Assembly (NCBI RefSeq): GCF_029945685.1
Contig: NZ_JAQSDA010000025.1
Coordinates: 186,001-250,000, forward strand
DNA: 64,000 bases
DNA from: Polaromonas sp.
GTDB lineage: Bacteria > Pseudomonadota > Gammaproteobacteria > Burkholderiales > Burkholderiaceae_C
Reading direction: 5' to 3'
The notes beneath the pieces are model-generated. The model did no database searches. It saw only the letters and a program-made list of their open reading frames with translations, and was not told the DNA's origin. A program made the translations under genes and the position numbers. The number at the start of each line of letters is the position of its first letter. The stretch's first letter is position 1. Positions 50,820 to 59,293 of this stretch are shown here, one piece after another.

Positions 50820-51814
50820 CCACCCCACTCACACTCAAAATCGCGCTTGCTTCCCTCGTGCTGGCCACCGGCACCCTGGCTTCGGCCCAGACCCTGCTCA
50901 ACGGCTCGTACGACGTGGCGCGCGAGTTCTACAAGGACTACAACGCGGCCTTCATCGCCCACTACAAAAAGACCGCCGGCAAGGACATCAAGATTGACCA
51001 GTCGCATGCCGGCTCCAGCGCGGTAGCGCGCTCCGTGGCCGACGGCCTGGACGCCGACGTGGTGACCATGAACACCACCACCGATATCGAGTTCCTGGCC
51101 GACAAGGGCCTGGTGGCGAAGGACTGGACGAAACGCTTCCCCAACGACGCGTCGCCCACCACCTCGACCATGGTGTTCCTGGTGCGCAACGGTAACCCCA
51201 AAGGCATCAAGGACTGGGCCGACCTCGTCAAACCCGGCGTTCAGGTGATCGTCGTCAATCCCAAGACAGGCGGCAACGGCCGCATGGCCTACCTGGCGGC
51301 CTGGGGCTCGGTGCGCAAACAAGGCGGCAGCGATGCGCAGGCGGCCGAGTTTGTCGGCAAACTCTACAAAAACGTGCCCATCCTCGCCAAAGGCGGCCGC
51401 GACGCCACCTCCATCTTTCTGCAGCGCAACACCGGTGATGTGCTGATCACCTTTGAATCCGAAGTCTTGTCGGTGAACCGCGAGTTCGGTGAAGGCAAGG
51501 TCGATGCGGTGTATCCCTCGTCCAGCATCGTCGCCGAGAACCCGGTCGCCGTGGTGGAGCGCACGGTCGCCAAAAAGGGCACGGGCGAACTGGCCAGGGC
51601 TTACCTGAACTATCTGTATTCGGACGAAGGCCAGGAGATCGCCGCCAAACATGCGATTCGCCCGCGTTCGCCGGCCGTGCTCAAAAAATATTCGAACGTG
51701 TTCAAACCGATCCAGCAGTTCACGGTCAAGGACTACTTCGGCTCACTCGGTGAAGCGCAGAAGGTCCACTTCAACGACGGCGGCCAGTTCGACAAGCTCT
51801 ACACCGTCAAGTAA
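50816..51814 (+). CDS. Periplasmic sulfate-binding protein of the cysTWA operon
   Basis: 332 residues, with a signal peptide ending TGTLASA. It has the family motifs NGSYDVAREFYKDYNAAF, QSHAGSSAVARSVADGLDAD and NPKTGGNGRMAYLAAW, and is about half identical by eye to the binding protein at 42003. Together they form two paralogous binding proteins. It is coupled by ATGA overlap to the hydrolase, and followed by cysT. Confidence 0.95.
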   Translation: MTTPLTLKIALASLVLATGTLASAQTLLNGSYDVAREFYKDYNAAFIAHYKKTAGKDIKIDQSHAGSSAVARSVADGLDADVVTMNTTTDIEFLADKGLVAKDWTKRFPNDASPTTSTMVFLVRNGNPKGIKDWADLVKPGVQVIVVNPKTGGNGRMAYLAAWGSVRKQGGSDAQAAEFVGKLYKNVPILAKGGRDATSIFLQRNTGDVLITFESEVLSVNREFGEGKVDAVYPSSSIVAENPVAVVERTVAKKGTGELARAYLNYLYSDEGQEIAAKHAIRPRSPAVLKKYSNVFKPIQQFTVKDYFGSLGEAQKVHFNDGGQFDKLYTVK

Positions 51815-51819
51815 CGGGC

Positions 51820-51905
51820 CCCCACGTTTTTCGCTTCGCGAGCCTCCGGCGATTCGCTGCCCCTTTGATCCGAGGGAGGGGCCATTTTTCCTGGGGGCGG
51901 CCCGT
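51820..51905 (+). repeat. Degenerate GC-rich palindromic element L after the binding-protein gene
   Basis: CCCCCACGTTTTTCGCTTCG, then GCTGCCCCTTTGATCCGAGG and GAGGGGCC: it shares the leading block and centre of L but has diverged. It separates the binding-protein gene from cysT. Confidence 0.6.
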
Positions 51906-51938
51906 CGGAAAAATGCCCTGTCTTAGTTGAACAAAAAA

Positions 51939-52775
51939 ATGTCAAAAAAATCTGCGAAGAAGGTGCTGCCGGGCTTCGGTCTCACGCTGGGCTACACGCT
52001 GTTCTACCTCAGCATCATCGTGCTGATCCCCTTGTCGGCGCTGCTGTTCAAGACCTTCTCGCTGACCTGGGAGCAGTTCGTGACGGCGGTGACCTCCCCG
52101 CGGGTGATGGCGTCTTACCGCCTGACCTTTGGCGCCTCGCTGTTTGCTGCGCTGGTGAACCTGGTGTTTGGTTTGCTGCTGGCCTGGGTGCTGGTGCGCT
52201 ACAAGTTTCCGGGCAAAAAAATCGTCGATGCGCTGGTGGATTTGCCCTTTGCGCTGCCGACCGCCGTGGCTGGCATCTCGTTGACCGCCATCCTGGCCGG
52301 CAACGGCTGGATCGGCCAGTACCTCGAACCGCTGGGCATCAAGCTGGCCTTCACGCCGGCCGGTGTGGTGATTGCGCTGATCTTCATCGGCCTGCCGTTT
52401 GTGGTGCGCACGGTGCAGCCGGTGCTGGAAGACGCCGAAAAAGAACTTGAAGAGGCCGCGACCTCGCTGGGCGCTACGCGTCTGCAGATTTTCACGCGGG
52501 TGATTCTTCCGCACATCACGCCGGCGCTGCTGACCGGTTTTGCGATGGCGTTTGCGCGCGCCATCGGTGAATACGGCTCGGTGATTTTTATCGCCGGCAA
52601 CATGCCCATGATTTCCGAGATCACGCCGCTGATCATCATCGGCAAGCTCGAGCAGTACGACTACGCCGGCGCCACGGCGGTGGCCGTGGTGATGCTGGTG
52701 ATTTCCTTTGTGCTGTTGCTGGTCATCAACGGCCTGCAGGCCTGGCAGCGGCGTTTTGCGGGAGCGCCTGCATGA
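51939..52775 (+). CDS. cysT: Sulfate ABC transporter permease CysT
   Basis: 278 residues with six membrane helices; the start is ATG 51939 (a TTG at 51927 would add four). CysT motifs are [20 protein letters not shown] at the N-terminus and the EAA-loop [20 protein letters not shown]. It forms the inner-membrane channel with CysW. The stop overlaps cysW by 4 bp. Confidence 0.95.
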   Translation: MSKKSAKKVLPGFGLTLGYTLFYLSIIVLIPLSALLFKTFSLTWEQFVTAVTSPRVMASYRLTFGASLFAALVNLVFGLLLAWVLVRYKFPGKKIVDALVDLPFALPTAVAGISLTAILAGNGWIGQYLEPLGIKLAFTPAGVVIALIFIGLPFVVRTVQPVLEDAEKELEEAATSLGATRLQIFTRVILPHITPALLTGFAMAFARAIGEYGSVIFIAGNMPMISEITPLIIIGKLEQYDYAGATAVAVVMLVISFVLLLVINGLQAWQRRFAGAPA

Positions 52776-53692
52776 ATGCAAACCCTCAAAACAATGCCAA
52801 GGCTAGAGCGGGGACAACAGAAGCGCCTTGGGTGCGCTACACCCTGATCACTGTCGCGCTGCTGTTTGTCCTGCTGTTCCTGGTGCTGCCGCTGGCGGCG
52901 GTGTTCACCGAAGCACTGCGCAAGGGTTTTGGCGCCTACCTTGCCGCGCTGAAAGAGCCCGACGCCTGGTCGGCGATCGAGCTCACGCTGATTGCCGCGG
53001 CGATTGCCGTGCCGCTGAACCTGGTGTTCGGTGTTTCGGCCGCCTGGGTGATTGCCAAGTACGAGTTCCGCGGCAAGTCCTTCCTGACGACGCTGGTGGA
53101 CCTGCCGTTTTCGGTGTCGCCGGTGGTGGCTGGCCTGATGTACGTGCTGGTCTTCGGTGCCCAGGGCTGGTTCGGGCCCTGGCTCGCAGCCAACGACATC
53201 AAGATCATTTTTGCGGTGCCCGGCATTGTGCTGGCCACGGTGTTTGTGACCTTTCCCTTCATTGCACGCGAGCTGATCCCGTTGATGCAGGCCCAGGGCA
53301 GCGACGAGGAGCAGGCCGCCATCGTGTTGGGCGCTACCGGCTGGCAGACCTTCTGGCATGTGACCCTGCCCAACATCAAGTGGGGCCTGCTCTACGGCGT
53401 GATTCTCACCAACGCGCGCGCCATGGGCGAGTTCGGTGCGGTGTCGGTGGTGTCCGGCCACATCCGCGGGCAGACCAACACCTTGCCGCTGCATGTGGAG
53501 ATTTTGTACAACGAGTACCAGTCGGTGGCCGCCTTTGCCGTGGCTTCGCTGCTGGCGCTGCTGGCCCTGGTGACGCTGCTGATCAAGTCGGTGGCTGAGT
53601 GGCGCGCCGAACAGGAGCTCAAAGCCGCTGCCGACCTGCCGCCCGAGCGGCCGCGACTTGTTCCCTCTCCCTCGGGCAGAGGGCCAGGGTGA
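52772..53692 (+). CDS. cysW: Sulfate ABC transporter permease CysW
   Basis: 306 residues with six membrane helices. The EAA loop reads [20 protein letters not shown]. The C-terminus [13 protein letters not shown] is encoded by the left arm of a REP-type palindrome, so it has been extended by repeat DNA. It is coupled to cysT by a 4-bp overlap. Confidence 0.93.
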   Translation: MNANPQNNAKARAGTTEAPWVRYTLITVALLFVLLFLVLPLAAVFTEALRKGFGAYLAALKEPDAWSAIELTLIAAAIAVPLNLVFGVSAAWVIAKYEFRGKSFLTTLVDLPFSVSPVVAGLMYVLVFGAQGWFGPWLAANDIKIIFAVPGIVLATVFVTFPFIARELIPLMQAQGSDEEQAAIVLGATGWQTFWHVTLPNIKWGLLYGVILTNARAMGEFGAVSVVSGHIRGQTNTLPLHVEILYNEYQSVAAFAVASLLALLALVTLLIKSVAEWRAEQELKAAADLPPERPRLVPSPSGRGPG

Positions 53693-53757
53693 GGGCAGCT
53701 TCCGACCTCCGCCAGCGCCAGCCCTCACCCCAACCCTCTCCCAATGGGAGAGGGAGA
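53663..53757. repeat. REP-type inverted pair between cysW and cysA
   Basis: CCCTCTCCCTCGGGCAGAGG followed by GTGAGGG, and its inverse CCCTCACCCCAACCCTCTCC followed by GGGAGAGGG. Each half is itself a hairpin and the halves pair with each other. The left half codes for the end of CysW. This sequence family (CCCTCACCCCAACCCTCTCCC) is widespread in proteobacteria and here sits inside an operon. Confidence 0.85.
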
Positions 53758-53767
53758 AAGAAAAATC

Positions 53768-54853
53768 ATGAGTATTGAAATCCGCAACATCAGCAAACAC
53801 TTCGGTAACTTCCAGGCGCTCGGCGACGTGAGCCTGGACATTGCCTCGGGCGAACTGGTGGCCTTGCTCGGCCCCTCGGGCTGCGGCAAGACCACCTTGC
53901 TGCGCATCATTGCCGGCCTCGAAACCGCCGACCAGGGCAGTATTTTGTTCAGCGGGGAAGACACGACCGACGTGCATGTGCGCGAGCGCCAGGTCGGTTT
54001 TGTGTTCCAGCATTACGCCTTGTTCCGCCACATGACTGTGTTTGAAAACGTCGCCTTCGGCCTGCGTGTCAAGCCGCGTGGCCTGCGTCCCAGCGACGCC
54101 GAGATCAAAAGAAAGGTGCATGAATTGCTGGGCCTGGTGCAGCTTGACTGGCTGGCTGACCGCTTCCCTTCGCAGCTTTCTGGCGGGCAGCGCCAGCGGA
54201 TTGCGTTGGCACGCGCCCTGGCGGTTGAACCCAAGGTGCTGCTGCTCGACGAACCTTTCGGCGCACTCGACGCCAAGGTGAGGAAAGAGCTGCGCCGCTG
54301 GTTGCGCCGCCTGCACGATGACCTGCACGTCACCAGCATTTTTGTCACGCACGACCAGGAAGAGGCGCTCGAAGTCGCCGACCGCGTGGTGCTGATGAAC
54401 CAGGGCAAGGTCGAGCAGATCGGCTCGCCGCAGCAGGTCTGGGACCACCCGGCCAGCCCCTTTGTTTATGGCTTTCTCGGCGACGTCAACCTGTTTCACG
54501 GCCGCGCGCACGAAGGCAAGATCCAGCTCGAAGGCATGCGCCTGGATTCGCCGGAGCACAGCGGCGCGCAAAACGCCAAAGCTTTTGCCTATGTGCGGCC
54601 GCATGACTTCGAGGTGCAGCGTTATTCACCGGGTGCCGAAGGTATTGCCGCGCAACTGAGCCGCGCGATTGTGATCGGGCCGATTGCCAGGCTGGAACTG
54701 ACACCGTCCGAAAACAGCGGCCAGGCCGACCCGCTGATCGAAGTGCAGATTCCCTCGCAGCAATACCGCGACATGGAGCTGCGCGAGGGAGAACTGCTGG
54801 TGGTGACACCGCGCCACGCGCGGGTGTTTGTGGATGCGGGGGAGGGGATTTGA
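53768..54853 (+). CDS. cysA: Sulfate/thiosulfate import ATP-binding protein CysA
   Basis: 361 residues from ATG 53768 ([20 protein letters not shown]). Walker A is [12 protein letters not shown], the Q-loop is [20 protein letters not shown], the signature is [15 protein letters not shown], Walker B is [12 protein letters not shown], and the H-loop is VTHDQEEA. The C-terminal domain (about 235-361) is the TOBE-like regulatory part. It drives the CysTW permease with ATP. The operon ends here. Confidence 0.96.
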   Translation: MSIEIRNISKHFGNFQALGDVSLDIASGELVALLGPSGCGKTTLLRIIAGLETADQGSILFSGEDTTDVHVRERQVGFVFQHYALFRHMTVFENVAFGLRVKPRGLRPSDAEIKRKVHELLGLVQLDWLADRFPSQLSGGQRQRIALARALAVEPKVLLLDEPFGALDAKVRKELRRWLRRLHDDLHVTSIFVTHDQEEALEVADRVVLMNQGKVEQIGSPQQVWDHPASPFVYGFLGDVNLFHGRAHEGKIQLEGMRLDSPEHSGAQNAKAFAYVRPHDFEVQRYSPGAEGIAAQLSRAIVIGPIARLELTPSENSGQADPLIEVQIPSQQYRDMELREGELLVVTPRHARVFVDAGEGI

Positions 54854-54883
54854 GGTTTCCCCCGACTGCTTATGTTTCGTGAG

Positions 54884-55051
54884 CTAGCCTATAGGTCGCT
54901 TGCGTATTGATTTCACTTTTTTCCGTTTCTCCAAGGAAGCGGTGGCTTTCGCTCCTTCCTCCCGGTACGTGATTTGATTTGAGAGCGGAAGAAAGTCTTG
55001 AATAACTTTGGACTTCATGGGCTCGTTGGTGTATCTAATTTTTGTGCTCAT
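54884..55051 (-). pseudogene. Truncated CopG/BrnA-like antitoxin, 55 codons
   Basis: The ORF encodes MSTKIRYTNEPMKSKVIQDF and then LPLSNQITYREEGAKATASL before an abrupt Lys/Arg-rich end. The beginning strongly recalls antitoxins of the type that open M..KIKYTDEPMG..KVV.DFLPSPEEL.F and continue with a ribbon-helix-helix in KVTISLSKSSV. Here that second part is missing, suggesting a frameshift or truncation. No toxin gene stands next to it. It is too short for most ORF callers. Confidence 0.45.
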
Positions 55052-55095
55052 CTCTGGCGCTCTTCACATCACTTGCTAAGTAAGAACTTAACTCG

Positions 55096-55608
55096 TTAGC
55101 GGGCTTCGAGCTTGTACTTCTCACCATACATTGACTCATAGTTGAGGTTGAATGCAACGTCACCGGCCATTTGAAAAACAAGTTCTAAATTTGAGAAACG
55201 CAGGTCAGGAAATTCAAGTTCCGCTATCAAAATTTCTCCTTGGCTTGGTATGGCTCCATCCTTACCTGGCAAACCAAATTGATTCAGTTGATATTGAATT
55301 TTTGTGCCTAAAACATGAGCGATAAAGGCTTGAACCTCATCGGTTTGTCCATCCGGTCGCAGGAACCGCTGGTTGTCTTTAGTGAAGTATCTTTCGCGAA
55401 TTACCGCTGGTCCAAGGCCGAGATTGCGAACGGTAAACGCAATGCTTGGACAAACCGAGGAATTTTTTCGCGCGATATGCCAAACCAGCAATGGGCGAAC
55501 GCTGAGACGGTTGTGTTGATAAGCAAGCCAAGCTTGCCATGCCGTTGCAAAGAGAGCGCAGATGGCAATGACCGCAGAGGATAAGGCGATGATGTCGGAT
55601 GAGGTCAT
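55096..55608 (-). CDS. Hypothetical protein with N-terminal membrane anchor, 170 aa
   Basis: One membrane helix at the N-terminus (IIALSSAVIAICALFATAWQ) is followed by a soluble domain with a repetitive beta-strand character (SIAFTVRNLGLGPAVIRERY, GEILIAELEFPDLRFSNLEL). Family not recognised. GC content is clearly lower than in cysA and dsbB, and the region between 54.86 and 55.98 kb looks acquired. Confidence 0.6.
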   Translation of the reverse strand: MTSSDIIALSSAVIAICALFATAWQAWLAYQHNRLSVRPLLVWHIARKNSSVCPSIAFTVRNLGLGPAVIRERYFTKDNQRFLRPDGQTDEVQAFIAHVLGTKIQYQLNQFGLPGKDGAIPSQGEILIAELEFPDLRFSNLELVFQMAGDVAFNLNYESMYGEKYKLEAR

Positions 55609-55652
55609 AGCACGGAATTGAGAGTAGAGGACGTTAAATCCAAGGGGAGGCT

Positions 55653-55844
55653 CTATTTGGGCTTCTTTTTCGCAGGCTTGCCGGTCTTTGGATCTAGGTT
55701 GAAATAAACACCTGCCTTGAAACCTTCACTAAAACGTTCACTGCTGAGGATCTCACCATTTGCAGAACTGCACAACGGGCATTGTGTTCCCGCAGATTCA
55801 AACAATGGACTGACTTTTTTACAGGAAAAACAATGGAAGAACAT
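55653..55844 (-). CDS. Small zinc-ribbon-like protein, 63 aa
   Basis: Two Cys pairs (FFHCFSCKKVSPLFES and GTQCPLCSSANGEIL) at the N-terminus suggest a zinc ribbon. A basic C-terminus (KTGKPAKKKPK) follows. There is an AGGTCGCTTT-like ribosome site on the minus strand. Family unknown. It lies in the same lower-GC patch as the preceding gene and is in the same direction, 44 bp apart. Confidence 0.55.
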   Translation of the reverse strand: MFFHCFSCKKVSPLFESAGTQCPLCSSANGEILSSERFSEGFKAGVYFNLDPKTGKPAKKKPK

Positions 55845-56003
55845 AAAGCGACCTCCGTTTTAAATTTTCAACGTTGCTAATGCTTGCATCTTCCGCTTGA
55901 TATTGTTTGTTTTATATCAGGTTCGCTATGTAGGGAACTTATCTGCGCCTGAACGCCCGAACCATCGGACAATCCGTACATTGATCGAAAAAAAAGGACC
56001 GTG

Positions 56004-56525
56004 ATGTTGTCGAGCTATTTCGAAACCGCGCCGCGCCGTGTGCTGGCCCTGGTGTCTGCAGCCTGTGTCGCCATGCTGGCGTTTGGCCTGTACCTGCAGC
56101 ATGTCGTTGGGCTGGAGCCTTGCCCCATGTGTATCGTGCAGCGTTATGCGCTGGTGCTGGTGGCGGTGGTGACGGGGGTTACGGCTTTTGCGCGCGGCAA
56201 AGGGCTGCTCATGACGGGTTCGGCGGTGACGCTGCTGGTGGCCGGTTTCGGTGCTTTTGTCGCTGCCCGCCAGAGCTGGTTGCAGTGGTACCCGCCCGAA
56301 GTCGCTTCCTGCGGGCGCGACTTCTACGGAATGATCGAGACCTTTCCGCTGCAGCGCGTGATCCCGATGATCTTCAAGGGCAGCGGCGACTGCACCAAGA
56401 TCGACTGGACTTTTCTGGGCCTGTCGATTGCCAACTGGTCCTTCCTGTGTTTTGCCGGCATTGCGCTGCTGATGCTGGTTCTGCTGATGGTGCAGGGGCG
56501 CAGGCCAGCAACTGCACGTCGCTGA
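56004..56525 (+). CDS. dsbB: Disulfide bond formation protein B
   Basis: 173 residues from ATG 56004, preceded by AAAAAGGACCGTG (a GTG at 56001 is possible). Four membrane helices. The first periplasmic Cys pair is in VGLEPCPMCIVQRYALVLV, and the second pair is in VASCGRDFYGMIETFPLQRV and KGSGDCTKI. It reoxidises DsbA with quinone as electron acceptor in the inner membrane. It stands alone; the lipoprotein gene converges with it. Confidence 0.95.
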   Translation: MLSSYFETAPRRVLALVSAACVAMLAFGLYLQHVVGLEPCPMCIVQRYALVLVAVVTGVTAFARGKGLLMTGSAVTLLVAGFGAFVAARQSWLQWYPPEVASCGRDFYGMIETFPLQRVIPMIFKGSGDCTKIDWTFLGLSIANWSFLCFAGIALLMLVLLMVQGRRPATARR

Positions 56526-56534
56526 CCCCGAGCT

Positions 56535-56951
56535 TCAGGACGGCAGTGGCGCGACCCGCGCCGGCACCAGCACAATTTCAAGGCTGCCGCCCGGGTTGTG
56601 GCTTTTCAGCCGCAATTCGTCCTGGGTCAGGCTCAGGATGTCGGTCTTGTACTCCTGCGCTTCCTCGATCATCGTGAGCTTGCCGTTGGTGTAAGTCCAG
56701 GCACCGAAGGCGGCCTTGCTGTTGGGCGAGGTGACCACCAGCGTGCCGTCCGACAAAAACGCGTACAGCGTGCCGGGCGCAACCCCGGTGGACAGGCTGA
56801 CTTCCCACACCTTGTTGATGAAACCCGGCTTCACGTTGGCGGGGGAAGGCCTGGGTGTGTTGGCCAGGTCGATGGGTTCAGGCTCTTTCGAGCAGCCCAC
56901 GACCAGCAACAGCACAGCCAGGCAGCAGGCCCGCCGCAGTGAATTTTTCAT
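56535..56951 (-). CDS. Putative lipoprotein, 138 aa
   Basis: Starting at ATG 56951: MKNSLRRACCLAVLLLVVGC is a lipoprotein signal with lipobox LVVGC (Cys20). The mature part is short and beta-rich (SLSTGVAPGTLYAFLSDGTL, VVTSPNSKAAFGAWTYTNGK). Its start faces the LexA site 65 bp away, from which imuA diverges, so SOS control in this direction is possible but not shown. Confidence 0.7.
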   Translation of the reverse strand: MKNSLRRACCLAVLLLVVGCSKEPEPIDLANTPRPSPANVKPGFINKVWEVSLSTGVAPGTLYAFLSDGTLVVTSPNSKAAFGAWTYTNGKLTMIEEAQEYKTDILSLTQDELRLKSHNPGGSLEIVLVPARVAPLPS

Positions 56952-57015
56952 CGTAGGTGACTCCAAAAGAAAGTCCAAAAGAAACGATTCTCCCTTGAGG
57001 CCGGAAAAGGTGTAA

Positions 57016-57035
57016 TACTGTACATATAAACAGTA
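57016..57035. promoter_or_regulatory. LexA-binding SOS box upstream of imuA
   Basis: TACTGTACATATAAACAGTA matches the consensus CTGT-N8-ACAG perfectly, with an AT-rich spacer. It lies 20 bp before the imuA ATG and 64 bp before the lipoprotein start, and is expected to repress imuA-imuB-dnaE2 until RecA triggers LexA cleavage. Confidence 0.95.
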
Positions 57036-57054
57036 TTTTAGGTCTTTTCCTTCC

Positions 57055-57888
57055 ATGGTTTCACTTTCTTCCGCCACGCCCACGCCGCCTTTGTCTCCGG
57101 GCCAGGCGCTGAACGCCATGCACGCCGACGTCTGGCGTGCCGCCGAGCTGGGCAGCCACAGCCTGCCGGCCCTGGACACCGGGTATGCGGCGCTCAACCA
57201 GGTGTTGCCCGGCGGCGGCTGGCCGCAGGGCGCGCTGGTGGAAATGCTGCAGCCGCAGGCCGGCCAGCATGAGTGGGGCCTGCTGGCGCCTGCGCTGGCC
57301 GCCGTGCAGGCCGCGGTGCCGGCCAAGCTGGTGGTGCTGGTGGGCGCGCCCTGGTTGCCATTCGGCCCGGCGCTGGGCGCGCGCCAGCTCAACATGCAGC
57401 GTGTACTTTGTGTGCACAGCCAGGGGCCGGCGTTGCTGTGGGCCACACGCGAAGCCCTACAGTGTGCCGACGTGGCCGCCGTGCTGGCCTGGCTGCCCGA
57501 TGCACGCAGCGCCCATTTGCGCCGCCTGCAGATGGCCGCGCATGCGCACAGCCAGCTGCTGTTTGTGTTCCGGCCGCTGCGCGCGCAGCTCGAGTCTTCA
57601 CCCGCACCGTTACGCCTCCTGCTCGAAGGTGCGGCGGCCGAAGAGGGCAACCTGCGGGTGCATGTGCTCAAGCGGCGCGGCCCGCCACTGGCCGCGCCGC
57701 TGCTGCTGGCCACGCGGCCGGCGCGCCTGTCGGCCCTGCTGGCGGCCAGCCGCGAACGTGCACGCCGCCGCCGGGAAGAGGCCGGCAGATCCGTGCCCAG
57801 GCTGCAGCCGGCCCCGGCCGCTGTTGCCGTCGCATCAGGAGAGGTTCATGCCGTGCTGGATCGCATTGCAAACAGCCATCACCACTGA
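57055..57888 (+). CDS. imuA: SOS mutagenesis protein ImuA (SulA-like)
   Basis: 277 residues. Family features include AALNQVLPGGGWPQGALVEM near the N-terminus and QMAAHAHSQLLFVFRPLRAQ; it is a RecA-related NTPase without an intact Walker A. It is the first gene of the ImuA-ImuB-DnaE2 mutasome, with a LexA box immediately upstream and a 41-bp overlap with imuB. Confidence 0.9.
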   Translation: MVSLSSATPTPPLSPGQALNAMHADVWRAAELGSHSLPALDTGYAALNQVLPGGGWPQGALVEMLQPQAGQHEWGLLAPALAAVQAAVPAKLVVLVGAPWLPFGPALGARQLNMQRVLCVHSQGPALLWATREALQCADVAAVLAWLPDARSAHLRRLQMAAHAHSQLLFVFRPLRAQLESSPAPLRLLLEGAAAEEGNLRVHVLKRRGPPLAAPLLLATRPARLSALLAASRERARRRREEAGRSVPRLQPAPAAVAVASGEVHAVLDRIANSHHH

Positions 57889-59284
57889 GTCCGGGCCGGC
57901 GCTGATGGACGAGGCCGCGCTGCAGCGCACCGTGGCCAGCCTGGCGCTGGGTTTCACGCCGCGCGTGGCGATGGTGGACGAGGCCGTGCTGCTGGACGTG
58001 ACCGGCAGCCTGCGCCTGTTTGGCGGGCTGGCGCGGCTGATGCAGCTGCTGGCGCAGCGGATCGCATTGTTTTTTGAGTCAAATCGGGCTCTGGCCCTTA
58101 TCTGGCGTGCGCAAGGCGCTACATCCTTGATAGCGCTTGGGCGGCTGCGCCATGCCGCCGGCAAGCCAGGACCGGGCCGCACACGGGTGGCCGACCTGCC
58201 CATGCACACCTTGACTGCGGCGCGTCCACACCTGGGCGTGCTCGAGCGCATCGGCTGCCGCAGCTGGGACGACCTGCTGCGCCTGCCGCGCGACGGCGTG
58301 GCCCGGCGTTTTGGCGCGGAACTGCTGGAGGCGCTGGACCGGGCCCGCGGAAGCCTGCCCGACAACCACGACTGGCTGGTGCTGCCCGAACACTTCGAGG
58401 AAAAGATCGAGCTCAACGCCCTGGTCACCCACGGCCCGGCGCTGATGGCCGGCGCCGAACGCCTGCTGGCCGGCCTGCACGCCTGGCTGCTGGGGCGGCA
58501 AAGCGGCATCTGCGCGCTGCGACTCACCTGGCACCTGGACAAGCGCCGCGACGTGGTGCCCAGCGGCGAGATGGACGTCCGCACCGCCCAGCCCGCGCAG
58601 GACCTGCGCCACGTGACGCGCCTGATCGCCGAACACCTGGCGCAGCAACAGCTGCCGGCACCAGTGCATTCATTGAGCCTGCGCTCGCTGGTCACCGAGC
58701 CACTGGTGGACGCGGCCGCCGCCACCACCAGCCTGCTGATGGAGGCGCGCCGGCAGGGCGACAGCGCGGTGGAACTGATAGAACGCCTGAGCGCCCGCCT
58801 GGGGCCGGCGCAGGTGCAGGCCTGGCAGCCCTGCGCCGACCACCGGCCCGAGCAGATGCAGCGCTGGGTCAGCGCCCAGGGTGCTATTCAATTAATAGCT
58901 GGTGGCGCACGCCAGACAAGGGCTAGAGGCCAAAAAGGCTTGAAGAAGATGGAGGCGGGAGCGGAGGAGGGGGCGGCCAGAACCGACGCCCTCTACCCGA
59001 CCTGGCTGCTGCCCGAACCAATCCGGCTGGCGGCGGTGGGCGACAGCCCGGTGTACCAGGGGCCGCTATTGCGGCTGGCCGGCCCGCAGCGGCTGGAGGC
59101 CAGCGGCTGGCTGATGAACGGCGAAGCGGCCGGCGTGCGCAGCAAGCCCGCGGCGATCCGCGACTACTTCATCTACCGCAGCCAGCAGGCCGGCCTGCTG
59201 TGGATATTCAGCGAGCGTTTGCCGGTGCCACAGCCGGCAGACACGCAGCGGCGCGCCTGGTACCTGCACGGGTTTTTTGCCTGA
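57848..59284 (+). CDS. imuB: ImuB, catalytically inactive Y-family polymerase of the mutasome
   Basis: 478 residues from ATG 57848, preceded by CAGGAGAGGTTC. The N-terminus is unusually short, about 30 residues before FTPRVAMVDEAVLLDVTGSL, and lacks the Asp/Glu of active Y-family polymerases, as expected for ImuB, which serves as a scaffold. The C-terminus (IRDYFIYRSQQAGLLWIFSE) is typical. Two S elements are in frame: residues about 78-96 (SNRALALIWRAQGATSLIA, inverted copy at 58079-58135) and about 346-366 (GAIQLIAGGARQTRARGQKG, direct copy at 58883-58942). Confidence 0.92.
   Translation: MPCWIALQTAITTESGPALMDEAALQRTVASLALGFTPRVAMVDEAVLLDVTGSLRLFGGLARLMQLLAQRIALFFESNRALALIWRAQGATSLIALGRLRHAAGKPGPGRTRVADLPMHTLTAARPHLGVLERIGCRSWDDLLRLPRDGVARRFGAELLEALDRARGSLPDNHDWLVLPEHFEEKIELNALVTHGPALMAGAERLLAGLHAWLLGRQSGICALRLTWHLDKRRDVVPSGEMDVRTAQPAQDLRHVTRLIAEHLAQQQLPAPVHSLSLRSLVTEPLVDAAAATTSLLMEARRQGDSAVELIERLSARLGPAQVQAWQPCADHRPEQMQRWVSAQGAIQLIAGGARQTRARGQKGLKKMEAGAEEGAARTDALYPTWLLPEPIRLAAVGDSPVYQGPLLRLAGPQRLEASGWLMNGEAAGVRSKPAAIRDYFIYRSQQAGLLWIFSERLPVPQPADTQRRAWYLHGFFA
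58079..58135 (-). repeat. Element S in imuB, copy 1 (inverted)
   Basis: On the minus strand GCTATCAAGGATGTAGCGCC, then TTGCGCACGCCAGATAAGGG and CCAGAGCCCGATTTGA. It is read in frame through the gene from the opposite strand and still produces LIA at its end. Confidence 0.75.
58883..58942 (+). repeat. Element S in imuB, copy 2 (sense)
   Basis: GCTATTCAATTAATAGCTGG, then TGGCGCACGCCAGACAAGGG, then CTAGAGGCCAAAAAGGCTTG. This is the most complete copy in the window and best defines the consensus; it encodes AIQLIAGGARQTRARGQKGL in frame. Confidence 0.85.
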
Positions 59285-59293
59285 GGAACCGGT

